Source: Deltaproteobacteria bacterium (lineage in GTDB: Bacteria > Desulfobacterota > Desulfofervidia > Desulfofervidales > DG-60). Taken from it: DNA of 8,736 nt. Position numbers and translations under genes: made by a program. The DNA lies in NCBI GenBank assembly GCA_021163945.1, contig JAGGTC010000179.1, forward strand, positions 1-8,736, in the 5' to 3' direction. Under the pieces are notes generated by a model. The model searched no databases. It saw only the letters and a list, made by a program, of their open reading frames with translations, and was not told the DNA's origin. Shown piece by piece: positions 1 through 6,849 of the stretch (position 1 is its first letter; the number at the start of each line of letters is the position of its first letter).

Positions 1-1
1 A

Positions 2-190
2 GAGGCTCCTCATGATGCATTTGTTACCCAGACTATCAAGGCAGACTCAAATGGCATATTCACCTATGGTCTTCCTAGGGAAGGCTGGTGGGGCTTTGCA
101 GCCCTAGGTGCAGGCGGGGATCTAAAATACAAAGGTAAAGAACTTTCCCAGGATGCAGTCATCTGGGTTCAGGTATGGGGGATGAAATAA
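2..190 (+). CDS. DUF4198-domain protein, C-terminal fragment (partial, runs off left edge)
   Basis: The first 62 codons of this frame are open from the window edge to a TAA at 188-190, so only the C-terminus is seen. The readable tail contains HDAFVTQTIKAD, then GIFTYGLPREGWWGFAAL, then a glycine-rich turn, a KYKGKEL segment and a closing VIWVQVWGMK. The pattern 'F-Y-P-x-x-G-W-W-G-F-A-A-L' followed by an 'A-x-x-W-V' strand near the end resembles the C-terminus of DUF4198 proteins. These are exported beta-sandwich proteins often found beside nickel or cobalt uptake genes. The family call is from memory of that pattern; a metal-uptake role is only inference, because no transporter gene is in view. 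Any signal peptide would lie outside the window. The gene converges on the helicase gene, with a hairpin between them. Confidence 0.65.
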   Translation, partial: EAPHDAFVTQTIKADSNGIFTYGLPREGWWGFAALGAGGDLKYKGKELSQDAVIWVQVWGMK

Positions 191-203
191 TTAAGCAAAA
201 ATC

Positions 204-225
204 AAGGGAGGCTAAGTCCTCCCTT
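204..225. terminator. Two-way hairpin terminator between convergent genes
   Basis: AAGGGAGG (204-211) pairs perfectly with CCTCCCTT (218-225) around a 6-nt loop. It lies in the 47-bp gap between two convergent genes. Read on the - strand, the stem is followed by GATTTTTGC, a usable U-tract for the helicase transcript. Read on the + strand the following bases are only mildly T-rich (AAGTAAATTTC), so termination of the left-hand gene is less certain. Confidence 0.65.
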
Positions 226-237
226 AAGTAAATTTCT

Positions 238-1800
238 CTACCTTAAGTGCTCTGGCAGATAGCGGGTAAATGCCCCCTTAGATGGCCTCTTTTTAAAATA
301 GACCTTCTCTGTAAAGGTAGGGAGTAATCTTACATACAATCTCCTCTTCTTGATACTTACTATCTGCCAAGGGCGGCCAGCAAGGACAAATACATCCCCC
401 TCATTGGCCGAGGTAAAGACCTCACCAATTTTCCTTCCTGTATTAAACTCTATCACTTGAAAGTGGCCAAAGGTTGGGATATTGGAATGGATGAGCCCAC
501 GCTCCCCCAAGTTCATCAATTTTTCTGTAGCAAAGATGCGACTATGCCTTACAGCAAGCCACCCCTTTTCCAAGAGGTGGGAGATAATCTCATTTGCCGT
601 CTCTTCTTGGCAGATAGGGCCTAAGATATCCATCATCCTCTCTTCATCCACACCCCCTGGGTGGGCATAGAGTAGAGAAAATATCTGTTGCACGGCCACT
701 GATAGGTCTGGGCTATACTCTATCTCCTCTACTAGGCCCTCATTTGCCAACTCCTTATAGAATTCAAAGCACTGCCTCTCTGCGTCATTTTCGTAGTAGC
801 CAATAACCTCAAAGTCCTCATCCTCCCTGCATGCCCTCCCTATCCTCTGCTGGAAGGAGGATGGGGTAGGGGGTGGGTGATAGAGGATGGCTGCATCAAA
901 ATCGCCAATATCAATACCTACCTCTAGTGTCATAGTAGATATGCATATCCCCCATGACCACTCCCGAAGCCACCTCTCTGTCTGCTCACGTACACCCTTT
1001 GAAAGGCTTCCATGATGAAGAAGTATCCTCTCTTTGGGCCAAAATCTCGATATCTCCGGATAGAGCCTTTCTACATCTTTTCTTGCATTGCAGAAGACAA
1101 TTACCTTATGCCACCTCCTTTTCCTCAAAAATTGAATGATCTCCCTCCAGTCTTCCATCAAATATAGATTTACCCTCCTTGGCACCCCAATATTTATCAC
1201 TGCCTGCACATCAAAATAGCGCTGCCCCACTGCCCTTGGCCTTGACAAGGTAGCAGAGAGTGCGGCAAATATAGGGCCTCTTGCATATTCTGAGGTCAAG
1301 CGTTTTATCAAGACCCTCATCTGGTCACCACGATAGGTATTGTCAATGAGGTGGATCTCATCCAAGACCACAGCCCTTAAATCTGACCATATCTTTGGGT
1401 ATCTGCAAAGCAGAGAATCAAATGACTCTGGGGTAGTAAATAATACATTGGGCAAGACACTTGGCATATTTGGCCTGTCTCCAGTCCGGGCAATGCCCTT
1501 TAGATTACAGGCCATAAGCGTTTCCTTTAGGCGGTGGAAGAGGTCATTTACCAAGGCACGTGTAGGGGCTATATAGAGCAAATTCAGTCCCTTTTTCCCT
1601 AATATCCTCTCCACAAGGGGGGCGAGGACGGCCTCTGTCTTTCCACTGGCCGCGGGGGAGGAGACAATAACATTCTTTCCCTCTAAAAGCTTTGGGATTG
1701 TGGCCATCTGCACAGGGGTAAGTGTTCCAAAACGCCCAAAAAATGGGAACCAACTGTGCCTCAGTCCCCTTTTTATGTCCTGTAAAATTTCACTTTGCAT
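238..1800 (-). CDS. Compact Lhr-like SF2 DExH-box helicase
   Basis: This is a 520-residue ATP-dependent superfamily 2 helicase. Helicase motifs in order: Q-motif region with TPVQ (28-31), Walker A SSPAASGKT (47-55), Ia APTRAL (78-83), Ib TTPES (122-126), II DEIH (147-150), III SAT (182-184), V STMTLEVGIDIGDFD (288-302) and VI QRIGRACR (318-325). Residues about 360-440 look like a winged-helix region. About 445-495 form a beta-rich segment (TGRKIGEV, then FVLAGRPWQIV) like the barrel that follows the winged helix in Lhr (COG1201) helicases. Lhr-core proteins are usually well over 800 residues, so this is short; both motor domains are complete. Motif VI has Cys324 where Lhr usually has Gly. The ATG at 1798-1800 gives a natural N-terminus, but no Shine-Dalgarno precedes it, and a predicted promoter starts transcription only a few bases upstream. 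It is divergent from dnaE. Substrate (DNA or RNA) and role are unknown; nucleic-acid repair or RNA metabolism is inferred from the family. Confidence 0.85.
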   Translation of the reverse strand: MQSEILQDIKRGLRHSWFPFFGRFGTLTPVQMATIPKLLEGKNVIVSSPAASGKTEAVLAPLVERILGKKGLNLLYIAPTRALVNDLFHRLKETLMACNLKGIARTGDRPNMPSVLPNVLFTTPESFDSLLCRYPKIWSDLRAVVLDEIHLIDNTYRGDQMRVLIKRLTSEYARGPIFAALSATLSRPRAVGQRYFDVQAVINIGVPRRVNLYLMEDWREIIQFLRKRRWHKVIVFCNARKDVERLYPEISRFWPKERILLHHGSLSKGVREQTERWLREWSWGICISTMTLEVGIDIGDFDAAILYHPPPTPSSFQQRIGRACREDEDFEVIGYYENDAERQCFEFYKELANEGLVEEIEYSPDLSVAVQQIFSLLYAHPGGVDEERMMDILGPICQEETANEIISHLLEKGWLAVRHSRIFATEKLMNLGERGLIHSNIPTFGHFQVIEFNTGRKIGEVFTSANEGDVFVLAGRPWQIVSIKKRRLYVRLLPTFTEKVYFKKRPSKGAFTRYLPEHLR

Positions 1801-1810
1801 TTTAAAATTT

Positions 1811-1838
1811 ATTTTAAGCCACCCCTACCAATTGACAA
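1811..1838 (-). promoter_or_regulatory. Sigma70-type promoter for the helicase gene
   Basis: On the - strand, TTGTCA (complement of 1833-1838) is followed after 16 bp by TAAAAT (complement of 1811-1816). Each hexamer is 5 of 6 to consensus. Transcription would start near 1803-1806, leaving about 3-6 nt before the ATG at 1800, so the message would be essentially leaderless. This agrees with the lack of any GGAG-like ribosome site. The -35 box lies on top of the dnaE -35 box on the opposite strand. Confidence 0.55.
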
Positions 1839-1860
1839 GCCTTAAAATGGACTGTATTAA
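1832..1860 (+). promoter_or_regulatory. Sigma70-type promoter for the dnaE operon
   Basis: A perfect -35 TTGACA (1832-1837), a 17-bp spacer and -10 TATTAA (1855-1860, 5 of 6). The expected start point is about 1865-1869, only 4-8 nt before the dnaE ATG at 1873. No Shine-Dalgarno is present in the preceding TTCAAATTAACA. This is the only clear promoter at the head of the five-gene unit. Confidence 0.7.
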
Positions 1861-1872
1861 TTCAAATTAACA

Positions 1873-4800
1873 ATGGAATTTGTCCATCTCCATGTCCATA
1901 CCCAATACAGCCTCCTAGATGGGGCAATTCGTCTGCCAGACCTTATGCAAAAGGTAAAGGAATACAATATGCCAGCAGTGGCCATGACAGACCATGGGAA
2001 TCTATTTGGTGTTATAGAATTTTATGAGATGGCCAAGGAGTGGGGGATAAAGCCCATCATTGGCTGTGAGGTATACCTTGCCCCAAATGGTTACAAAAAG
2101 AAGGCGGGGAAGGAAAACCTTTATCATCTGGTCCTTCTTGCAGAAAATGAAAAAGGTTATAAAAATCTTCTAAAATTAGTAAGCATCTCCTATCTAGAGG
2201 GATTTTACTATAAGCCACGTATAGACAAAGAGCTCTTAAACGAATACCACGATGGCCTTATTGGGCTTAGTGCATGTCTACACGGGGAGGTCCCATCACT
2301 TATATTGAGAAATAATTATGAAGAGGCAAAGAAGGTAGCAAGGGAATATGAAGACATCCTTGGCAAGGGGAATTTTTATCTTGAGCTCCAAGACAATGGT
2401 CTAGAGGAGCAGAATAAGGCAAATGAGGGTTTGATCAGATTATCAAATGAGCTCTCTTTACCAATTGTAGCAACAAATGACTGCCATTATTTAAGACCAG
2501 AGGATGCAGAGGCACATGACATACTACTCTGCATACAGACAGGGAAGAATATCCATGACAAAAATCGCTTACGTTTTTCTACAAATCAGTTCTATTTTAA
2601 ATCTAAGGAGGAGATGGTAGATGCCTTCTCAGACTATCCCCAGGCCATTAAAAATACCATGGCCATTGCTGAAAGGTGCAATCTTGAGTTAGAGCTTGGC
2701 AGATATCGCTTCCCAAAGTTCCCTGTCCCAGAGGGGATAAGCCTCTCAGATTTTTTGGTAGAGAAGGCAAAATCTGGTTTGAAGAAAAAACTCATCCTCA
2801 ATGGTAAAAAGGAGAAAGACTATGTCATCTACTTTGAGCGCCTAGAGAGGGAGCTAGAGGTCATTAATAAAATGGGGTTTGCTAGCTATTTCCTTATTGT
2901 CTCTGATTTTGTCTCCTATGCCAAAAAAAGGGGCATCCCTGTAGGGCCAGGCAGGGGTTCTGCTGCAGGCAGCCTTGTTGCATATGCCTTGGATATTACA
3001 GAGATAGACCCAATCCCCTATGGCCTGCTATTTGAGAGGTTCCTTAACCTAGAAAGGGGGAGTATGCCAGATATAGATGTTGACCTCTGCATGGAGAGAA
3101 GGGAAGAGGTATTAAGATATGTCTCAAAAAAGTATGGAGGGAGGGATCATGTCGCACAGATCATTACATTTGGAAAGATGCAGGCAAGGGCCGTTATCAG
3201 GGATGTAGGACGTGCCTTAGATATGCCCTATCAGGAGGTTGACAAGATTGCAAAGCTTGTCCCAGCGATACTAAATATCTCATTAGAAGAGGCCATCTCT
3301 AATGAGCCGCGTCTTTCCTCCCTGGCCTCCCAAAACCCTACTGTAAAAAGGCTCTTAAAAATTGCCAGGTCACTAGAGGGCCTCCCCAGACATGCCTCTA
3401 CCCATGCAGCCGGGGTGGTAGTCTCAGATAGGCCGCTTGTCCATTATCTACCTCTGTACCGGGGGACCAAGGGTGAGGTAGTTACACAGTTTGATATGAA
3501 GGGGATTGAGCGGGTAGGTCTGATTAAATTTGACCTCCTTGGCCTTAAGACCCTTACCTCCATTAAAAAGACACTAGACTTGATTGAGAAAAATCGCAAG
3601 GTAAGGATAGACCTCTCCCAGATCGACTTAAAAGATAGAGCAACCTATGAACTCCTTTGCAAGGGGGATACATGTGGTGTCTTCCAGTTAGAGAGTCCGG
3701 GGATGAGGGACTTACTAAAGCGCCTTAAACCATCTTGCTTTGAGGACTTGATTGCCCTAATTGCCCTTTATAGGCCAGGGCCCATAGAGAGTGGTATGAT
3801 AGATGAATTTATTAAGAGAAAACATGGAAAGATACCTATAAGATATGAAATTCCAGAACTTGAGCCCATCTTAAAGGAGACATATGGTATAATTGTCTAT
3901 CAAGAGCAGGTGATGCAGATTGCAGAGGCACTGGCAGGCTATACACTAGGTGAGGCAGATGTCTTAAGGAAGGCCATGGGGAAAAAGAGGCCTGAGATTA
4001 TGGCAAAGGAGCGCAGTAGATTTTTGGATGGGGCCATAAAAAATGGTATAAAGAGAGAAAAGGCCGAACATATCTTTGACCTTATGGAAAAGTTTGGCGG
4101 CTATGGGTTTAATAAATCACACAGTACTGCCTATGCCCTTATTGCCTATCGTACAGCCTATCTAAAGGCACACTATCCTTTGGAATTTATGGCATCACTT
4201 CTGACCTGTGAGGTGGGCTCTACAGACGATGTAGTAAAATATATTAATGAGTGCCAGGAAAAGGGTATAGAGGTACTGCCACCAGATGTAAATCTGAGTG
4301 AGGCAGATTTTATAGTAGAGGGAGATAAGATCAGATTTGGTCTAGCAGCCATTAAAAATGTAGGAGAGGGGGCTATCCTCTCTATCATAGATGCAAGAAA
4401 GAATGGGCCATTTAAATCATTATTAGATTTTTGTAAGCGTGTTGATTTGAGGAAGGTAAATAAGAGGGTGATAGAGAGCCTTATAAAGGCAGGTGCCTTT
4501 GACAGTATAGGGGCAAAGAGAAGGCAGCTTATGTTCATTCTGTCTAAGGCAATAGAGATAGGACAAAGAAAACAAAGGCAGGCAGGTGCCTCACAACTGT
4601 CCCTATTCTCTAAGGAAGAGGAGATAGAACTTCCGCAAATGGAAGAATGGGATGAGGAACTGCGCCTTGCAAACGAAAAGGAGGCCTTAGGAATCTATCT
4701 AACAGGGCACCCCTTAAAGAGGTATCAAAGGCAATTGACCAAATTGACCAATACAAATACAGAGGAGGTCCCCCACCTTGAGGATGGGAGGCATATAGCA

Positions 4801-5289
4801 ATTGGGGGTACAGTAAGGGCAATTAAGGAGATTGATAGCAAACTTGGAGAAAAGATGGCATTTATAACACTAGAGGACACAAAGGGATTTGTAGAGGTCA
4901 TTGCCTTTCCTGAGATATATAGAAGGGTCTCTTCCTTGATCAAGGGTGATAAGCCACTTTTAATTAAAGGGGAGATCAGCAAAGATGAGGCATCTTCTAA
5001 GATTATTGCCCATGATATCTGTCCATTGTCAGAGGTTACTGAAAGAAAGAGTATGATTAGGGCAGTTCATATAAAATTGAGGCCAGATGGATTAAAAAGA
5101 AGCCATCTACTTTATATAAAGGACATAATCAAGGCATATCCTGGCAGTTGTCCTGTCTATCTTCATCTATTATTTGAAAGGGAGGCAGTGGTGTCACTGC
5201 CAAGAGAGCTCTATATAAACCCCTCAGAGGAGTTTGCACATAGAATAAATGATTTTTTGGGCTATTCGGCCGTAGAGATTAGGCATTGA
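1873..5289 (+). CDS. dnaE: DNA polymerase III alpha subunit (replicative polymerase)
   Basis: This is the catalytic subunit of the chromosomal replicase, 1138 residues, close to E. coli DnaE (1160). The PHP domain (about 1-280) opens with HLHVHTQYSLLDGA and contains TDHG (39-42), NDCHY (202-206) and what looks like a full set of metal ligands: H7, H9, D16, H41, E66, H85, C135, D203, H205. The polymerase core has GPGRGSAAGSLVAY (358-371), PDIDVD (399-404; catalytic Asp400 and Asp402) and KFDLLGL (third Asp554). The fingers region carries FGGYGFNKSHSTAYA (741-755). A helix-hairpin-helix region follows (about 800-880). QLSLF (908-912) matches the beta-clamp binding consensus. An OB fold (about 970-1050) and a C-terminal domain close the protein. 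The start is fixed by the conserved N-terminus and by the next Met being at residue 25. It is DnaE1-like, not PolC (no inserted exonuclease domain). It heads a five-gene operon; the next gene begins 4 nt after its stop. Confidence 0.97.
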   Translation: MEFVHLHVHTQYSLLDGAIRLPDLMQKVKEYNMPAVAMTDHGNLFGVIEFYEMAKEWGIKPIIGCEVYLAPNGYKKKAGKENLYHLVLLAENEKGYKNLLKLVSISYLEGFYYKPRIDKELLNEYHDGLIGLSACLHGEVPSLILRNNYEEAKKVAREYEDILGKGNFYLELQDNGLEEQNKANEGLIRLSNELSLPIVATNDCHYLRPEDAEAHDILLCIQTGKNIHDKNRLRFSTNQFYFKSKEEMVDAFSDYPQAIKNTMAIAERCNLELELGRYRFPKFPVPEGISLSDFLVEKAKSGLKKKLILNGKKEKDYVIYFERLERELEVINKMGFASYFLIVSDFVSYAKKRGIPVGPGRGSAAGSLVAYALDITEIDPIPYGLLFERFLNLERGSMPDIDVDLCMERREEVLRYVSKKYGGRDHVAQIITFGKMQARAVIRDVGRALDMPYQEVDKIAKLVPAILNISLEEAISNEPRLSSLASQNPTVKRLLKIARSLEGLPRHASTHAAGVVVSDRPLVHYLPLYRGTKGEVVTQFDMKGIERVGLIKFDLLGLKTLTSIKKTLDLIEKNRKVRIDLSQIDLKDRATYELLCKGDTCGVFQLESPGMRDLLKRLKPSCFEDLIALIALYRPGPIESGMIDEFIKRKHGKIPIRYEIPELEPILKETYGIIVYQEQVMQIAEALAGYTLGEADVLRKAMGKKRPEIMAKERSRFLDGAIKNGIKREKAEHIFDLMEKFGGYGFNKSHSTAYALIAYRTAYLKAHYPLEFMASLLTCEVGSTDDVVKYINECQEKGIEVLPPDVNLSEADFIVEGDKIRFGLAAIKNVGEGAILSIIDARKNGPFKSLLDFCKRVDLRKVNKRVIESLIKAGAFDSIGAKRRQLMFILSKAIEIGQRKQRQAGASQLSLFSKEEEIELPQMEEWDEELRLANEKEALGIYLTGHPLKRYQRQLTKLTNTNTEEVPHLEDGRHIAIGGTVRAIKEIDSKLGEKMAFITLEDTKGFVEVIAFPEIYRRVSSLIKGDKPLLIKGEISKDEASSKIIAHDICPLSEVTERKSMIRAVHIKLRPDGLKRSHLLYIKDIIKAYPGSCPVYLHLLFEREAVVSLPRELYINPSEEFAHRINDFLGYSAVEIRH

Positions 5290-5293
5290 TAAA

Positions 5294-6034
5294 GTGAAGG
5301 ATTTAAGACAGAGGTTTTATCGAACTTGGTGTAAGGGCAATCATCTTACCCCATTTCAAGTGGCCATTAAGGAAACAGACTTGTGGTTAAGGGCAGAGAG
5401 ACCACTCATAGATGAGACAAGGGAGCTTGTCTTTAAATATAGGGCTCAATTGGAAAAATATATCAGCCTGAATCCTGAATTCAAAACAAGTCTTTTTCCT
5501 TTAAACTATGACCCATTTGCCCCTAAATTGATAAAGGAGATGATATTGGCCAGTCAAGAGGCTGGGGTAGGGCCTATGGCCGCAGTGGCTGGTGCCATGT
5601 CCCAGGCAATAGGGAGGGGGCTTTTAAGATACTCAAAAGAGGTTATCGTAGAAAATGGTGGAGATATATTTGTATGCGTTAAGAGACCTACCTTTGTGGG
5701 CATCTTTGCTGGTTCATCCCCACTCTCTAATCGCCTTGCCATCCATTTATCTCCATCAAAAATGCCTATGGCAGTTTGTACCTCTTCAGGTAAGATAGGC
5801 CACTCTTTAAGTAGGGGAAATGCCGATGCCGTCACGGTAGTGGCATATAATGCCGCCTTGGCAGATGCATTGGCCACTGCTATTGGCAACTTGATAAAGA
5901 CAAAGGGGGATATAGAAAAAGGAATTAATTTTGCTAAAAAGATAAAGGATATTTTGGGGGTAATCATCATTTTAGATGATTATTTGGCCGCTTGGGGGCA
6001 AATTGAACTTATGCCAATAAGGGGGGTAAGATGA
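5294..6034 (+). CDS. UPF0280 family protein (ApbE-superfamily relative, function unknown)
   Basis: A 246-residue protein of the UPF0280 / COG2122 family, distantly related to the ApbE flavin transferases. Visible family signatures: an N-terminal FYRTWCKGN stretch, AGVGPMAAVAGAMSQAIG (90-107), ENGGDIFV (120-127), CTSSGKIGHSLSRGNADAV (162-180) and DALATAIGN (191-199). The GG-D and T-S-x-G-x-x-G-H-S elements resemble those by which ApbE binds flavin and metal, so a flavin or nucleotide ligand is a fair inference. No reaction is established that I can state. No signal peptide or membrane segment is seen, so it is probably cytoplasmic. The start is GTG at 5294, 4 nt past the dnaE stop and with only a weak AGG upstream (5281-5283), which suggests translational coupling. 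Its TGA overlaps the next ATG in an ATGA. Confidence 0.85.
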   Translation: MKDLRQRFYRTWCKGNHLTPFQVAIKETDLWLRAERPLIDETRELVFKYRAQLEKYISLNPEFKTSLFPLNYDPFAPKLIKEMILASQEAGVGPMAAVAGAMSQAIGRGLLRYSKEVIVENGGDIFVCVKRPTFVGIFAGSSPLSNRLAIHLSPSKMPMAVCTSSGKIGHSLSRGNADAVTVVAYNAALADALATAIGNLIKTKGDIEKGINFAKKIKDILGVIIILDDYLAAWGQIELMPIRGVR

Positions 6035-6528
6035 ATATCCTATGGGCACCATGGCGTATAAAATACATATTGGGAAAGAAGGAGCCAGAGTGCATATTTT
6101 GTCCCCATAATAGGAAAGGCACAGATGAGGAAAATTTGATACTCTTTAGGGGCCGCTATTCTATGGTTATGATGAATAAGTATCCATATAACAATGGACA
6201 CCTCTTGGTCTCCCCCCTTACCCATACCCCGGATCTGGAGGGCCTAAGTGTGGATGAGTTAAAAGACCTTATTATAAAGGTAAAGGAGTCCATCCGTATC
6301 TTAAAAGAGGTGATGAAGCCAGATGGGTTTAATGTGGGCCTTAATCTAAGCCAGGTTGCTGGGGCGGGTATGGCAGACCATGTACACTTTCACATTGTCC
6401 CCAGATGGAATGGGGATACCAGTTATATGACGGTCTTAGGGGAGGTGCGTGTCATCCCAGAGGATCTAAAATCTACTTATAGGCGGCTAAAGCCATATTT
6501 TGATGATCTAAAGAAAAAGGAGACATAG
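6031..6528 (+). CDS. HIT-family nucleotide hydrolase/phosphorylase (Ap4A phosphorylase-like)
   Basis: A 165-residue histidine-triad protein. The HIT motif is HVHFHIVPRW (117-126), with His119 the expected nucleophile that forms a nucleotidyl intermediate. The N-terminus LWAPWRIKYI (4-13) plus CIFC (21-24) is typical of the subgroup containing mycobacterial Ap4A phosphorylase (Rv2613c). Cys21 and Cys24 with His65 and His117 could bind zinc. NNGHLLVSPLTHTPDL (54-69) is the usual substrate-loop strand. Likely role: cleavage of dinucleoside polyphosphates or nucleotide conjugates in the cytoplasm; the exact substrate cannot be told from sequence. Start ATG at 6031 overlaps the previous stop by 4 bp, and a GGGGGG run (6021-6026) 4 nt upstream serves as a ribosome site. 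The gene sits in the middle of the dnaE-lapB operon. Confidence 0.88.
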   Translation: MNILWAPWRIKYILGKKEPECIFCPHNRKGTDEENLILFRGRYSMVMMNKYPYNNGHLLVSPLTHTPDLEGLSVDELKDLIIKVKESIRILKEVMKPDGFNVGLNLSQVAGAGMADHVHFHIVPRWNGDTSYMTVLGEVRVIPEDLKSTYRRLKPYFDDLKKKET

Positions 6529-6531
6529 GTT

Positions 6532-6849
6532 ATGAGGTGGATAAAGGCAATTCTTTTCTCTTTATTATTTTGTGTAGCTATAATATTTGTAGTTCAAAAT
6601 CTAGATTTTTTAAATCAATCTGCAGAGATAAAATTAAATCTCTATTTTATAAACGGCTCTTCGGGCCCACTCAAATTTTATGTACTCCTGCTCCTCTCCT
6701 TTCTTCTTGGTGTGATCTTTGCCTCATTTTATACATTTAAGATATGGTATGGAAAGATAAAATTAACAAAAATTAAGGAAAAAGAGATTAAAAAGTTAAA
6801 GCAAGAGCTAGATTCTTTGCGTAATTTTCCTATAACTCAGGAAAAATGA
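6532..6849 (+). CDS. lapA: LapA-domain inner-membrane protein
   Basis: A 105-residue protein with the LapA (DUF1049) layout: a first membrane helix at about 5-22, a short extracytoplasmic loop beginning VQNLDFLNQSAEIKLNLYF, a second membrane helix at about 48-69 (FYVLLLLSFLLGVIFASFYT), then a charged Lys/Glu coiled coil (about 75-98) in the cytoplasm. In E. coli LapA is the partner of LapB in controlling LPS synthesis. The identity is strengthened by the next gene being lapB, as in E. coli. AGGAG (6518-6522) lies 9 nt before the ATG, and the HIT gene stop is 3 nt upstream. The stop overlaps the lapB start in an ATGA (6846-6849). It is more AT-rich than its neighbours, as expected for a membrane protein. 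Confidence 0.85.
   Translation: MRWIKAILFSLLFCVAIIFVVQNLDFLNQSAEIKLNLYFINGSSGPLKFYVLLLLSFLLGVIFASFYTFKIWYGKIKLTKIKEKEIKKLKQELDSLRNFPITQEK

Noticed and set aside
482..1753. Several small open frames on both strands inside the helicase gene
   Set aside because: All conflict with the intact helicase motifs and none has a domain or a convincing ribosome site.
4173..4538. 121-codon open frame on the - strand within dnaE
   Set aside because: It lies wholly inside a clear dnaE reading frame, has no recognisable motif and no ribosome site; it is an out-of-frame shadow.
5554..5970. 138-codon open frame on the - strand within the UPF0280 gene
   Set aside because: It is fully overlapped by a gene with conserved family motifs on the + strand; its low-complexity hydrophobic translation is the mirror of that gene.
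6537..6740. 67-codon open frame overlapping lapA in another frame
   Set aside because: lapA has the family layout, a good Shine-Dalgarno and operon-like joins; this frame has none.
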